In this document: positions 1-8,491 of the stretch, piece after piece
Layout: each line of letters begins with the position of its first letter
Position numbering within the stretch: the stretch's first letter is position 1
Origin: Lachnospiraceae bacterium
GTDB taxonomy: Bacteria; Bacillota; Clostridia; Lachnospirales; Lachnospiraceae
Length of the DNA: 64,000 bases
Assembly: GCA_030825115.1 (NCBI GenBank)
Contig: JAPJQL010000005.1
Coordinates: 62,001 to 126,000, forward strand
Direction: 5' to 3'
Program-made: the position numbers and the translations under genes
The notes under the pieces: generated by a model
Told to the model about the DNA's origin: nothing
Databases searched by the model: none
The model's input: only the letters and a program-made list of their open reading frames with translations

Positions 1-12
1 TTGCTGCCTCAT
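1..12 (-). CDS. Start of a phage late gene, truncated by the window edge
   Basis: Only four codons are visible (M-R-Q-Q). The call rests on an AAGGAGG ribosome site six bases before an ATG on the minus strand, inside the last bases of the terminase gene. In phages with a GpA-type terminase the next gene is usually a small head-tail connector or the portal. The product cannot be read here. Confidence 0.5.
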
Positions 13-23
13 GGTTCACCTCC

Positions 24-1916
24 TTACCAGTCGTCGTACAGTTTCGAGCCGCTGGAGCGTTTTTTCTTTTCTTTTTTCTCGACGGTTTTCAGCGGTTGGC
101 CTTTGAGGCGCCTTTCTACTGCCGTGAGATCTGGATCCAGTATTCTGAAGGCTGCCATTGCATAGTTGCGGCAGTCGAGAGCCTCGTTGCGGTTATGTCC
201 CGGCAGCTTCTCCCATTGCCATTTGTCGCCGCGTCTGGTTCGGACGAGCGACAGCTTTTCAGATAGCAAGCCAGAAAAGAAAAGAGAGTCATAACCGCGA
301 TCCTCTCCGAGTGGAAAGTGGCAGTATTTGGCTCCCTTTTCTTGAACTTTAATGGCGTTCATTATTTTACTTTTTCCAGCGTCTACTCCCAGAGTGTAGA
401 GCCAGCACTTGCCGATCAGCTTGCCGTCTATGACGATCTTCACCTTTGAAGGTGGGGCGGTGTATGGTATACCGTCGCCGCCTTTTCCTTTTATGGCAAA
501 AACACGCTTGTTTTGTCGGGCCTTGCACTCGGCGTATACCTCCTGCGTAAAGTGGCCGCCGGAGTCCACGCATGTGAATGATACCTTTAGGCCCTTGCCA
601 TTCTTGAAGCGGTAAACATGGTCGATCACATCGTCGAGTCGAGCCCATACCTCTGAGGTATCAGGCCGGCCGTTGATAATTCCCTTTTTTATGCCCCACG
701 TTTCGCCGTAGAGCCCATGCCCGACTACTTCATACTCGAGGCGGTTGTCCTGAGTATCAACTCCGACGGTCAGCACCAGAACGTCGTCAGGGAGCTCAGC
801 GTCGTATTGTTCGCGCCGGCTGAGCATTGCGTCCTCGTCCTCTAAATCTCCGCGATCCTCCCACAACTCACCGAGTAGGGTGTTGAATACAACCTTCAAT
901 TTTTCAGGATCGCCCTGAGCCTCGAGGAACTTCGTGACGATTTTCTCCCACGGAGTCCACGGAGACGAAAAAGCATTAAGCCAGAAAGAGCGGTGCCCTT
1001 TTAGGTATGCGTCCGGGTTCTCGGCGATCCATTTCGCCGGCTGCTTTTTCATGGTTGCTTCTGTCTGAATACAGCCGCAGCTCGGGCACACCCATGTTAT
1101 CGACTTGACCTTGTAGGCTTTTTTATTTCGTACCTTTTTGACTTCATGCTCAAAATGGATATTGTCGAAAACAATATTGTGATACTCCCCGCAATCCGGG
1201 CATTTATGGCACCAGCGTTCCTGAGTGCCGGCAAAAAATCCGTTTTCAATGTTGCTGGCTCCCTTAATTGTCGGGGTTGATACCTCGATCGACTTCGCGT
1301 TGTAGAAGGTTGTCTGTCTTGCCTCTGCCAGAGCCCACGGATCGCCCTCAGTTCCTGCGCTGGACGCCCAGCGGTCGCGCTCGTCTCCGATGATGTAGCG
1401 GGCTGGAGTAGAAGCAAGGGCACTCGGGCTGTTGGATCCGGTGATCGTCAACATGCCGCCCGGGAAAGATTTCTGCAAAATTGTATTGCCGGAGTCTCTC
1501 GTTTTGACGTCCGAGACCTTTTTCCGCAGAGGCTTCGAGTCTCTTATCATCGGAGCGATACGCAAGCGCGAGAACTTCCGGGCGTCGTCGAGAGTAGGCT
1601 GCACATAAATCGTAGATCCCGGATCCTGATCTATTATGTAGCCGATTATATTGAGCTCTACCTCGGATTTTCCAACCTGAGAAGCAGCTACAACGGTTAG
1701 CTTGTTGACTTTGGGATCCGTGAAGGCGTCCATTATGTCGACAAGGTACGGTGTTCGCTCATTCCTCCACGGGCCTGCCTCTGCTGAGCTTTCAGGAGAT
1801 AAGCGGCGGTTTTTCTCAGCCCACTGGGACACTGTGAGGCGCTCGGGTGGTTTGAAATTCTTAACAGCTCGAACGAACGTATTGTTTAAGCTGTCAATTT
1901 CATTCTGCCTGCTCAT
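24..1916 (-). CDS. terL: Phage terminase large subunit, GpA family
   Basis: ATP-driven motor and nuclease that cuts concatemeric phage DNA and packages it into the prohead. The 630-residue length suits the lambda GpA family. The N-terminal ATPase has a deviant Walker A (AASQVGKSE, about residues 77-85). Two zinc-type Cys pairs follow (CPDCGEYH near 240 and CPSCGC near 283). The nuclease half begins near residue 388 with an acidic GVDTQ strand. It overlaps the small-subunit gene by 17 bases, so the two are probably translationally coupled. It is intact and marks the start of the late operon that continues left of the window. Confidence 0.95.
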   Translation of the reverse strand: MSRQNEIDSLNNTFVRAVKNFKPPERLTVSQWAEKNRRLSPESSAEAGPWRNERTPYLVDIMDAFTDPKVNKLTVVAASQVGKSEVELNIIGYIIDQDPGSTIYVQPTLDDARKFSRLRIAPMIRDSKPLRKKVSDVKTRDSGNTILQKSFPGGMLTITGSNSPSALASTPARYIIGDERDRWASSAGTEGDPWALAEARQTTFYNAKSIEVSTPTIKGASNIENGFFAGTQERWCHKCPDCGEYHNIVFDNIHFEHEVKKVRNKKAYKVKSITWVCPSCGCIQTEATMKKQPAKWIAENPDAYLKGHRSFWLNAFSSPWTPWEKIVTKFLEAQGDPEKLKVVFNTLLGELWEDRGDLEDEDAMLSRREQYDAELPDDVLVLTVGVDTQDNRLEYEVVGHGLYGETWGIKKGIINGRPDTSEVWARLDDVIDHVYRFKNGKGLKVSFTCVDSGGHFTQEVYAECKARQNKRVFAIKGKGGDGIPYTAPPSKVKIVIDGKLIGKCWLYTLGVDAGKSKIMNAIKVQEKGAKYCHFPLGEDRGYDSLFFSGLLSEKLSLVRTRRGDKWQWEKLPGHNRNEALDCRNYAMAAFRILDPDLTAVERRLKGQPLKTVEKKEKKKRSSGSKLYDDW

Positions 1917-2490
1917 CGTCCTCGATCATAGCCCAGCCCTGCCGATCCTTTACCCGCTTTTTATACTCCTCTGGATCGTAGTGGTACTGGGAGAGTGACA
2001 GAAGGATCTCGTTTACCTCCTCTTGTATTCTGGCAGAAGTTTCGGCCGGACTTGCAAGCTCCGCGGTATCAACCGCAAGCCGTCCCGGCATAGCCATTAA
2101 CATGCTGCGGATATTAAAAACGAGGTCCGTCGTGATAGCTTCGACGTCCTCAGCTCTGTGCATGGTTCCTTCAAGTTCGGCGAGCTGGAGCTCTGCGACT
2201 CTGGCCTTTGCGCTTTTTATATCTACCTCAGCCTGCAGCTTGTCGGTCTCCAGCTTATCGTTTTGAGCTGACGCTTTGCGATCGAGCTGCGTGCGCAGGT
2301 ATCTGATGTAGTCCTTCGTTGCCTCGCCGACATTGTACCGGCGGCCGGCCGGTGTGTCGTGAGTTTTCAGAACTCCGTCTTGTGTGAGCTGCTGGATCCT
2401 CCGGGCGGTCAACTCAAACAGTTCGGCCATTTTTGTTGTCGGCCAGTAGCCCGGAGTCTCGGCCGGTTTTTCTTTTCGTGGTGTTGCCAT
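1900..2490 (-). CDS. terS: Phage terminase small subunit, Nu1-like
   Basis: DNA-recognition subunit that brings TerL to the packaging site. The 196-residue protein has an N-terminal winged-helix-like segment (about residues 16-45, WPTTKMAELFEL onward), then a long charged helical region with predicted coiled coil (about 65-115). This fits a Nu1-type small subunit. The start is set by AAGGAGG eight bases before the ATG. The order TerS then TerL with a short overlap is the family norm. Identification rests on architecture and position, not on a motif I could align. Confidence 0.8.
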   Translation of the reverse strand: MATPRKEKPAETPGYWPTTKMAELFELTARRIQQLTQDGVLKTHDTPAGRRYNVGEATKDYIRYLRTQLDRKASAQNDKLETDKLQAEVDIKSAKARVAELQLAELEGTMHRAEDVEAITTDLVFNIRSMLMAMPGRLAVDTAELASPAETSARIQEEVNEILLSLSQYHYDPEEYKKRVKDRQGWAMIEDDEQAE

Positions 2491-2930
2491 GCCTTGCCTC
2501 CTTCCCGGCGTAACGAAACGGCCTAAAATTTTTCTATGAGTCTAGCAAGTTTTTGGGCTCGCAAGCACCGCAGGGAAAAATTAAGCTCGAAAGGACCCGT
2601 GAAAATTTTTTTATTTTCTTTTGCCGGGTGCCCGGCGTTCGTGTTCTTTTTCGCTTGCGTTTCTCTGCGGTGTTGGTGCGCCGACTCGGCGCGCGAGTGG
2701 TGACTTGCCTCGGCTTGCCCGGGCCTGCTGCCGGGGCTACGCCTCTGGTGTGGCGTGACCTTTGGGTGTGATCCATGTCCGGGCCAGCTTGCCGCGCCTG
2801 ATGTGGTGGCTCAGTCTTAGAGTGCTGAGCATATAGAAAGAGGCCAGCCGCTCGCATGGTGTGGAGTGGTGGCCTCTGGTTCTCTGGTGGTGTATGGTGC
2901 CCGTGTGGCTGCGTGTGTGCCCCGTAGAGC
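2491..2930 (-). other. Gene-poor 440-bp gap; candidate packaging (cos/pac) region
   Basis: No open frame here has a ribosome site or protein-like composition. The stretch is rich in GC palindromes, for example GCCGGG-TG-CCCGGC at 2623-2636, and contains an A/T block at about 2601-2620. Non-coding DNA just upstream of terS is where cos or pac sites commonly lie. The assignment is by position only, and I see no sequence that proves a cut site. Confidence 0.35.
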
Positions 2931-3542
2931 TCACCCCTGAGCTTTGGCGAGCATTTGCTTGACGTGGTTCTCCAGTCGCTTGCTGAGGCCCTCGTCAATG
3001 TTCTGCTGTATGAGTGGCTGCACCTTTTCGTTTTCAATCATCTGCGGCACACTCAATGTCTTTATGCTCTTGATAGGGTAGCGGCTTTCGCTTTCCCTCT
3101 GGAATGGTATCTGTGTAGAGCCCTCGCCTCCTGAGCTGGCAAGGAATACGCCGGCCGGCAGGTTCTTCCGCTGGCCCTTGAATACTTCCTGACTTACTCG
3201 GTATGGCTTCGGCTTCCGCTGGGTGGGCTTCATTTTGAAATGCGTCGGAGTCAGGGCTCGGCCCTTGTATGTTAATACAACGGACTCGACGAGGTTGCCC
3301 TCGACTTTGAGCTGGCCGCCGCCTTTTCCTTTGCCGTCAAGCGCCGCCTTTACGTCAGCCTTCTTGATAGCGTAAACCTCGCACACGGCAGCAGATACCC
3401 ACGCCTGCGCTCGGCTCTTTGCGTCTGAGGTGCATTTCTTTATTACCTTTTCAGCGTCTACCCCTGCAATATTGTCCAGCGTTTTGACGAGCTCCTCATA
3501 ATTTGACAGCATACAAGTGGTTGTTCCTCTGGTGGCTGCCAT
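2931..3542 (-). CDS. Phage minor tail protein Z-like
   Basis: The 203-residue protein resembles the minor tail protein Z / tail-completion group. It has an N-terminal helical region, a central beta region and a C-terminal RYPIKSIKTLSVPQM segment, a typical feature of that group. The start is the ATG at 3542, preceded by GAGGAGG; an upstream in-frame start would read through a terminator hairpin and lacks a ribosome site. It sits between the late regulator and the terminase, away from the tail genes, which is unusual. It is the first gene after the putative late promoter and terminator. The family call is moderate. Confidence 0.6.
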   Translation of the reverse strand: MAATRGTTTCMLSNYEELVKTLDNIAGVDAEKVIKKCTSDAKSRAQAWVSAAVCEVYAIKKADVKAALDGKGKGGGQLKVEGNLVESVVLTYKGRALTPTHFKMKPTQRKPKPYRVSQEVFKGQRKNLPAGVFLASSGGEGSTQIPFQRESESRYPIKSIKTLSVPQMIENEKVQPLIQQNIDEGLSKRLENHVKQMLAKAQG

Positions 3543-3577
3543 GTGTGATCGCCTCCTCTCAGCCTGAAAACGGCAGC

Positions 3578-3607
3578 AAAAAACCGCCCGATTTTCTCGC
3601 GCGGTTT
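3578..3607 (-). terminator. Intrinsic terminator between the late promoter and first late gene
   Basis: AAACCGC (3581-3587) pairs with GCGGTTT (3601-3607), with two more inner pairs. Read on the minus strand the hairpin is followed by six T residues. It lies only about 20 bases after the predicted start site of the late promoter, so transcripts from that promoter would have to read through it to reach the tail and terminase genes. Confidence 0.7.
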
Positions 3608-3633
3608 CTTTACCCATTTATTGCATTGTAAAA

Positions 3634-3691
3634 ATTATAACACGGCTCAATTTCAAAGTAAATTGCATCTTTTTTGCACCGGTAAATTGCA
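3634..3691 (-). promoter_or_regulatory. Putative late promoter with two direct repeats
   Basis: On the minus strand a TATAAT (3639-3634) lies 17 bases after TTTACT (3662-3657), giving a predicted start near 3627. The 10-mer GTAAATTGCA (plus-strand reading) occurs twice, at 3658-3667 and 3682-3691. The copies are exactly 24 bp apart, and the first overlaps the -35 box. The site lies just downstream of the ArpU/RinA-type gene, so it is a good candidate for that regulator's target. Confidence 0.6.
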
Positions 3692-3715
3692 CGCTCAGCC
3701 TGCTGCCGGCGGCGG

Positions 3716-4267
3716 CTAATCAATGGCGGCCGTGCCATATAAACGGACGGAGAGGCTCTTAATAAGGCGCTGGCGGTTCCTCCAGACGGTTGTCGCGTCG
3801 CAGCCCAGTGACTCAGCAATGGCCTCGTTGTCAAGTCCCTCGAAGTAGCGGCCGCTTACTGACTCATAATACGGATCTGGTTTGATGATTTCGAGAGCCT
3901 CCTCGAGAACATCGACTTCGTGCTGATCCGACTCAATGCAGGCCTGCTTGTCTTTGATAATGGCCTCGAGAGCCTCCTCTGGATCCATGCGGGTGCTACT
4001 CTTTGAAAATCTGGTGATCGACTTGCTTCTCGCTGGGGTTCCGTAGGTTCTCAGCTCCTCGATCTTTTCCTCGTCGTCCTTAATCTTGACCTTCAGCACC
4101 GGGAGGGCATAGAGACGAGCCTCGGTGTTTTTAAACGCTGCCTTTGCGTTCTGCGGCTGCTGCAACGGCTTGTATGCGTCTGAGACTGCTGCCGCGGTTT
4201 TTTTCGCCACCTCGTCTATGTAGCTTTTGATCTCTGGCGGTATGCTTGGTTTTTTCTGTTTTGCCAT
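3716..4267 (-). CDS. ArpU/RinA-type phage late transcription regulator
   Basis: The 183-residue protein resembles ArpU/RinA regulators, which switch on late genes of Gram-positive phages. The C-terminal part (about 140-175) is a sigma region-4-like helix-turn-helix, with the pattern YFEGLDNEAIAESLG followed by TTVWRNRQRLI. The N-terminal half is charged and helical. The ATG directly follows the methyltransferase stop codon, with GGAGG 13 bases upstream. It is the last gene before the putative late promoter at about 3640, which it probably controls. It could act as an activator or, given the terminator there, as an antiterminator. Confidence 0.75.
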   Translation of the reverse strand: MAKQKKPSIPPEIKSYIDEVAKKTAAAVSDAYKPLQQPQNAKAAFKNTEARLYALPVLKVKIKDDEEKIEELRTYGTPARSKSITRFSKSSTRMDPEEALEAIIKDKQACIESDQHEVDVLEEALEIIKPDPYYESVSGRYFEGLDNEAIAESLGCDATTVWRNRQRLIKSLSVRLYGTAAID

Positions 4268-5710
4268 TTATTCATATTCTCCTTCCTTGTATTCTGAGCT
4301 TATGCCTACATCGTCGAAAATCTCGGCGTATACTGCCGGATCTGCCGGGGCTCCGTCTCTTATGAGCTGGATCTGGTCCTTGTTGCCGGTGATCCTGAAA
4401 TACCGCTTTACAATTACGTCGGTATAGCCCGGCGTTAATTCCATGAGATAGGCGGTGTGGCCGGTCTTTTCTGCTGCCGCGAGAGTGGTCCCGCTGCCTC
4501 CGAACGGATCGTAAACCGTTTTTACAAAATCCATGTTGTCGAGTATCATTTCCATAAGCTCGACTGGCTTCTGTGTCGGGTGTAACTCATTCCCGGACCT
4601 GCTGCACCTCAAAACATTGCCGTAACCTTTGTGGCCGTCGAATTTCGCCTTGCCTCTGCTGCCGAACAGACAGAGCTCGTGCTGGCTTCTCCAGCCGACG
4701 CCCATGCCGGGTGTCTCTTTGTCCCATACGATCATCGAACGGACTCCGAAGCCTGATTTTTCGATTATGTCATACAAATAGATCCACATGCGCCAGTCGG
4801 TGAACACATAAGCAAATAGAGGAGTGATACCCTCGAAGGCTGCGGTTAATAATTTAATATAACCGCGGGTGCTGAGTATGTCGTTTGCAATCTTCGGCGC
4901 GTCTGTCTGGCCTTTTCTTACGGTTCCGATACTTCCGGTAGACTTTCCGCTCTCTTGGTGGCCTCCGCTGCAATACGGTGGATCTGTGAGCATGAGCTCC
5001 GGTTCTGCTCCCGCCAGCAGCTCCTCGCGGTCCTTTGTGTTGGTGGAGTTTCCGCACATGAGTCTATGGCGGCCGAGGATCCACACGTCCCCCAGCTTGC
5101 TGACTGGTTCCTCCGGCGGTGGGAGTACGGTGTCGTCGTCTGCTTCCTCCTTGTCGTGGTCCGCTTCGCATAGAGCTGTCGCAAGTTCCTGATAGAATGA
5201 CTCCTCGTAGCCGGTCATTTCAAACGGGATCGCCCCGGTGTCTACCGCCTCAAAAGCCTCGGCCAGTTTCACGCTGTCGATTTCCGCAAGCTCCGCGATC
5301 CGGTTGTCTGCCATGAGGTCGGCCAGTTCCTCCTCCTCGCTGGCATAGTTCTGATAGTCGACTGGAGCCTCTTTGAATTTTCCATACTTTGCCGCCGCGA
5401 GTCTGCCGTGGCCCTTTACGATCAGGCCCGATCGGGTGCTCACGGTGATCGGCTGCCTCCAGCCGGTTGCCTTGATGATAGCAGTGAGGGCTCTGATCTG
5501 ATCGTCCGGGTGCTTATTCGGGTTTAGAGGGTTTTCTCTGAGTTCCTTTATCGGCACAATTTTGTCATGTGCGCAAAAAACCGGCCGGCCGTCTGCGAAC
5601 GCTTTCGGCTCAGCGCTGGTTGTGTAGTCCATGTCGTTGATCTGTATCTCCTGACGGTTGGCCTTCGTCTTTGTCTGGGTGATTTCGAGCGTTTTCTTTG
5701 ATTTCGCCAC
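4268..5710 (-). CDS. ParB-domain DNA adenine methyltransferase (beta class)
   Basis: The 480-residue fusion has a ParB/Srx-like N-terminal domain (about 48-150, with VKGHGRLAAAK) and a C-terminal methyltransferase. The catalytic DPPY motif (near residue 240) precedes the AdoMet-binding DPFGGSGTT motif (near 410). This is the beta-class order and predicts N6-adenine or N4-cytosine methylation. The family is common in phages, where it can protect DNA from host restriction. Translation starts at GTG with GGGAGG nine bases upstream. No restriction partner is present, so it is an orphan enzyme, and the target sequence cannot be read from the protein. Confidence 0.9.
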   Translation of the reverse strand: MAKSKKTLEITQTKTKANRQEIQINDMDYTTSAEPKAFADGRPVFCAHDKIVPIKELRENPLNPNKHPDDQIRALTAIIKATGWRQPITVSTRSGLIVKGHGRLAAAKYGKFKEAPVDYQNYASEEEELADLMADNRIAELAEIDSVKLAEAFEAVDTGAIPFEMTGYEESFYQELATALCEADHDKEEADDDTVLPPPEEPVSKLGDVWILGRHRLMCGNSTNTKDREELLAGAEPELMLTDPPYCSGGHQESGKSTGSIGTVRKGQTDAPKIANDILSTRGYIKLLTAAFEGITPLFAYVFTDWRMWIYLYDIIEKSGFGVRSMIVWDKETPGMGVGWRSQHELCLFGSRGKAKFDGHKGYGNVLRCSRSGNELHPTQKPVELMEMILDNMDFVKTVYDPFGGSGTTLAAAEKTGHTAYLMELTPGYTDVIVKRYFRITGNKDQIQLIRDGAPADPAVYAEIFDDVGISSEYKEGEYE

Positions 5711-6088
5711 TTAATCGCCTCCCTTCTGGTTTTCTTCTGGTTCCTGAGCTCCAAAACGAGCGATCGCGAGCTCGTTGTATTTGCTGTAAATAGCCTCGAA
5801 GGCTTTTTTCCATTCCGGCCCGTGTTCGTCACCTACGGTTACGATATGAGCCAGCTCGTGCGCCAGTATCTCCGGGACTGCCTCTGCCGGGATATGTCCG
5901 GCCACCTCTATGAGCGGGAGAGTGCCGTCGTCCGGAAATGTGGTACAACCGACCATTTCTGTGCCGTCCTCTGTGGTGATTTTATCAACCAGTATGGCCT
6001 CGTATTCCGTGCCCGGGTAAATTTCAGCAAAAGCCTGAGCCACGAGGCTGCTCGGATCGTTTAAGAATGGGCTTTTTAATAATTCCAT
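5711..6088 (-). CDS. SprT-like zinc metalloprotease-fold protein
   Basis: The 125-residue protein has HELAH at residues 77-81 and a third metal-ligand histidine at 89 in EHGPEW. This is the zinc-binding pattern of SprT-like and Spartan proteins, some of which digest DNA-protein crosslinks. The start is the ATG at 6088, with AGGAGG six bases upstream; an upstream extension crosses two hairpins and is not protein-like. It lies just upstream of the ParB-methyltransferase in the same operon. No C-terminal zinc ribbon is visible, so this is a minimal version. Confidence 0.75.
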   Translation of the reverse strand: MELLKSPFLNDPSSLVAQAFAEIYPGTEYEAILVDKITTEDGTEMVGCTTFPDDGTLPLIEVAGHIPAEAVPEILAHELAHIVTVGDEHGPEWKKAFEAIYSKYNELAIARFGAQEPEENQKGGD

Positions 6089-6109
6089 GAATAACCTCCT
6101 GCAATATGC

Positions 6110-6156
6110 GGGAGGGCAGCAGGGCCCTCCCTTGATGATTCCGACATTTATGTCGG
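6110..6156 (-). repeat. Two adjacent hairpins before the SprT-like gene
   Basis: GGGAGGGC (6110-6117) pairs with GCCCTCCC (6124-6131), and CCGACA (6141-6146) pairs with TGTCGG (6151-6156). They fill the only gap of note in this part of the operon (6089-6161). Neither has a clear T-tract on the minus strand, so they look more like RNA processing or stability elements than a strong terminator. Confidence 0.5.
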
Positions 6157-6161
6157 TGACA

Positions 6162-6905
6162 TTATGCAATGATTGTGATCTTGTCTCTGTCCGGTATGTC
6201 TTTGAGTGCTTCCGTGAGGTACGCCTTGACATTTGCCACCGCCTGAGACTTCCAGACGCCACCGTCAGCAGCCACGAGCTTGAATACCGGAGCGCCGCCT
6301 CTGCCTTCGCTTACTCTGAAAACAAAGTCGCTGGCCGGCTGCTCAACTTCCAAAAATGTGCGGTACGGGATCAGGTTTACCGGGTTCGGCACGAGTACGT
6401 TGTCCTTCGTGGTTATTCCGGTTTTCATAACTGCCTGCTGGGTTGTGCCGTTGTCTGAGAAGGTAGCCTCCTGAGTGTTCACGATATTGCTTGCCAGCAT
6501 GGTGACAGCTTCGCGGTCGTCGCTTTCCTTGAAGCATGACTGCATAGAAATGAGAAAGCTCTCCTGATCGTATTCTCTGCCATATTCAAAACGAGGCAGC
6601 AGGGCATTGACCTCGAAAAGCGTCTCACGGTCGCGCTCAGCAAGCAGGCCAGAGTATAAAAGCACCTTTGTTTCGTTCACTACCTGAATAATCATACGAT
6701 CGCGCAATTCTTCGCGGTTTTCTTTGATGTAGTCCACCAGTGAGGTGAGAGTGGTTGCGGAGATAGGCGCCGCCTTTTCCGGTGCGTCATATCTTACGAG
6801 ATCCTTCGTGCAGTATGTCTTGCCGTTAATCTCGACCGTTTTCGGATCCTCGGCTTTTACTGCCAGTCCGGTGATATATGCGATAGCTTCCTTTATTCCT
6901 TCCAT
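6162..6905 (-). CDS. Conserved phage protein, possibly DUF2303-like
   Basis: The 247-residue soluble protein has no catalytic motif that I recognise. The layout (an early ISATTLTSLVDYIKENREEL segment, a central beta-rich part, and a C-terminal FVFRVSEGRGG to ITIIA strand-helix region) recalls the DUF2303/YfdQ phage family, but this is a weak match by eye. AAGGAGG precedes the ATG. It is co-transcribed with the replication-terminator-like gene upstream. Function unknown. Confidence 0.55.
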   Translation of the reverse strand: MEGIKEAIAYITGLAVKAEDPKTVEINGKTYCTKDLVRYDAPEKAAPISATTLTSLVDYIKENREELRDRMIIQVVNETKVLLYSGLLAERDRETLFEVNALLPRFEYGREYDQESFLISMQSCFKESDDREAVTMLASNIVNTQEATFSDNGTTQQAVMKTGITTKDNVLVPNPVNLIPYRTFLEVEQPASDFVFRVSEGRGGAPVFKLVAADGGVWKSQAVANVKAYLTEALKDIPDRDKITIIA

Positions 6906-6918
6906 TGTTTCGTCCTCC

Positions 6919-7596
6919 TTATGCGTTTACGGCCTTTGGGCCCATTGTAATGACTTTGTGCTGGTTGCTTTTCGGCTGTTCTGTGGTTGTTGGTTGGTCG
7001 ACCGGTGGGCGACCGTTCTCAAATACCTCGCCCGTCTCAGGATCGAAGTCTCTGCCCGGTACGAGTTCGCCTGCTGCCGCCTCTGCCTTTTCCTGCTCCT
7101 GATCGGTCGGAACCTCTGCTGGCTTTTTATTTCTGTTTTTCAGGTCCAGAGGCTTGCCGGTAGGTGCTGGCTGCTGTTCTTCGGCGCCTGCTGCCGGCTG
7201 TGTCTCATTAGCAGCGGGAGTGGTAGCCTGAGCCGGTTCTGCTGGCTGTTCCTGAGCCTGCAGATCGTTAAATGACATTTGGCCGCGGATCTGGCCGTCA
7301 TATTCTGCGATCTCGATCTGGCCGGTTCTCATATTTATGCCCATAATCATTTGAGTGTCGATTGCTTCGGTTGCTGCGAGCTTGGTCGTGACAGCGATCT
7401 GGGTGCTTACGAGCTGTCTCGTTTTGTTCGGTGCAAATTTGAGCGTGATCTGGATCTGTCTCTTGGTGGTTGCCTCTGTGTTCGGGTTCTGAATGTTCTC
7501 GGCCACCTGCATGAGTGCCTCGTTGAGCTTTTCAGCAAAAGCACCGCCGGCGAGAGTTTCGAGGTTGATGTTACTCTGTACGCTTGTTTTCTTCAT
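6919..7596 (-). CDS. Phage protein annotated as replication terminator protein, with Pro/Ala/Gln-rich tail
   Basis: The N-terminal ~110 residues (LETLAGGAFAEKLNEAL, VAENIQNPNTE, KRQIQITLKF) match a small Firmicutes phage family often called replication terminator protein. True termination activity is not established for it. Residues 113-175 form a Pro/Ala/Gln/Glu-rich linker, and a short charged region follows (VPGRDFDPETGEVFENGRPP). The full length of 225 is about twice the usual core. The start is supported by AAGGAGG, and the first 26 bases overlap the upstream membrane-protein gene. Confidence 0.65.
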   Translation of the reverse strand: MKKTSVQSNINLETLAGGAFAEKLNEALMQVAENIQNPNTEATTKRQIQITLKFAPNKTRQLVSTQIAVTTKLAATEAIDTQMIMGINMRTGQIEIAEYDGQIRGQMSFNDLQAQEQPAEPAQATTPAANETQPAAGAEEQQPAPTGKPLDLKNRNKKPAEVPTDQEQEKAEAAAGELVPGRDFDPETGEVFENGRPPVDQPTTTEQPKSNQHKVITMGPKAVNA

Positions 7597-7804
7597 TTTC
7601 TGGATCCTCCTTCTTGGTTTTGGAATTGTTCAGCTCGTCAATGCGAAGGCTGAGCTGATAGGTCGCATAAGCTACCATGTGGAGCTCTGCGGCTTTCTTT
7701 TTGGCGTCTTTGTGGGTTACTACGGTTCCGATTGCTGACAAAATCAGGAAAACGGCCCATAATGCACACACGACGGCACCGAGCGTGATTTCTGCTGCGG
7801 TCAT
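7571..7804 (-). CDS. Small single-pass membrane protein, unknown
   Basis: The 77-residue protein has one hydrophobic helix (about residues 7-29) and a charged cytoplasmic tail with a coiled-coil-like stretch and a Lys/Glu-rich end. It overlaps both neighbours by a few bases, as in a tightly packed operon, and GGAGG precedes the ATG. The layout could suit a holin or membrane anchor, but nothing identifies it as either. Confidence 0.6.
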   Translation of the reverse strand: MTAAEITLGAVVCALWAVFLILSAIGTVVTHKDAKKKAAELHMVAYATYQLSLRIDELNNSKTKKEDPENEENKRTE

Positions 7805-8046
7805 TTCTTCTTTTCACCTCCTCCCGGTGTGTTTGCGGCCCTGAGAGCGCACTCGGTACAAACTCCAGCGGCTCCCGCTGCCTTTACTTGACGCGCAAGC
7901 TCTGGCTCCCAGCACTCCCGGCCGCAGCTCGGGCATGTGACGAGGCGCCAGTCTGGGTGCTTGCTTGCGTCTGGTATATTGGAGCGGAGCGGAAGGCATA
8001 TAAGCCCGCCGTCTCCGGGTTTCCACGGTTTTATTGTTATGTTCAT
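7801..8046 (-). CDS. Small zinc-ribbon-like phage protein
   Basis: The 81-residue protein has two Cys pairs (CPSCGREC near 38 and CTEC near 63) expected to bind one zinc. GGGAGG lies six bases before the ATG, and the gene overlaps the next start. No enzymatic domain is visible; small zinc ribbons like this are common in phage early operons. Confidence 0.6.
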   Translation of the reverse strand: MNITIKPWKPGDGGLICLPLRSNIPDASKHPDWRLVTCPSCGRECWEPELARQVKAAGAAGVCTECALRAANTPGGGEKKK

Positions 8047-8047
8047 G

Positions 8048-8479
8048 TTATGCCTCCCAGTTCCAGAGCCCCTGCTGGCCTTTGACTTTTATGGGCTCCG
8101 GCAGTTCTTTGATGTTTCTCAGCTCCCATGCGTAACGGCCGAGAGAATAATCTCCGAGAGCCTTTTCGGTGTCAGGCAGAGTAGAGAGGTATTCTTCCGT
8201 TATGAGGTGGCACGCCACAAGCTCAGCCGTTGCAATTATTTCTCCGTAATTGAAATATGTCAGGAGCTCACCGTTTGCCATGCTTGCTTTTTCCAGCTTC
8301 TCAACCATGAGTCCGAAGGCTTTTTCTGACAGAAGCGGTACGACTTGGTGTATTGGCTTGACTGCTGCATGGATCGCAATCGGTCCTCTGTATTTTGTGG
8401 CCCAGCTTCTTGTCTCGTTATGTTTTACGCCGGCGGCTATAAATTCGGCCCACGGCTGCCATATTGTTATTGCTTTCAT
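8048..8479 (-). CDS. ASCH-domain protein
   Basis: The 143-residue protein opens with the ASCH signature ITIWQPWAEFIAAGVKHNETR and continues with WATKYRGPIAIHAA. The ASCH fold is related to the PUA RNA-binding fold, and proteins of this kind are often linked to RNA binding or to nucleoside metabolism. Phage copies are common and mostly uncharacterised. The start has AAGGAG upstream. The C-terminal WELRNIKELPEPIKVKGQQG completes the usual domain, so it looks intact. Confidence 0.8.
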   Translation of the reverse strand: MKAITIWQPWAEFIAAGVKHNETRSWATKYRGPIAIHAAVKPIHQVVPLLSEKAFGLMVEKLEKASMANGELLTYFNYGEIIATAELVACHLITEEYLSTLPDTEKALGDYSLGRYAWELRNIKELPEPIKVKGQQGLWNWEA

Positions 8480-8491
8480 TTAGGCTCCTTT

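Noticed and set aside
2534..3037. A 167-codon minus-strand open frame in the gap before terS
   Set aside because: Composition is Arg/Thr/His/Pro-rich with no ribosome site, and its start overlaps the tail-Z-like gene in another frame. It looks like a chance frame in GC-rich non-coding DNA.
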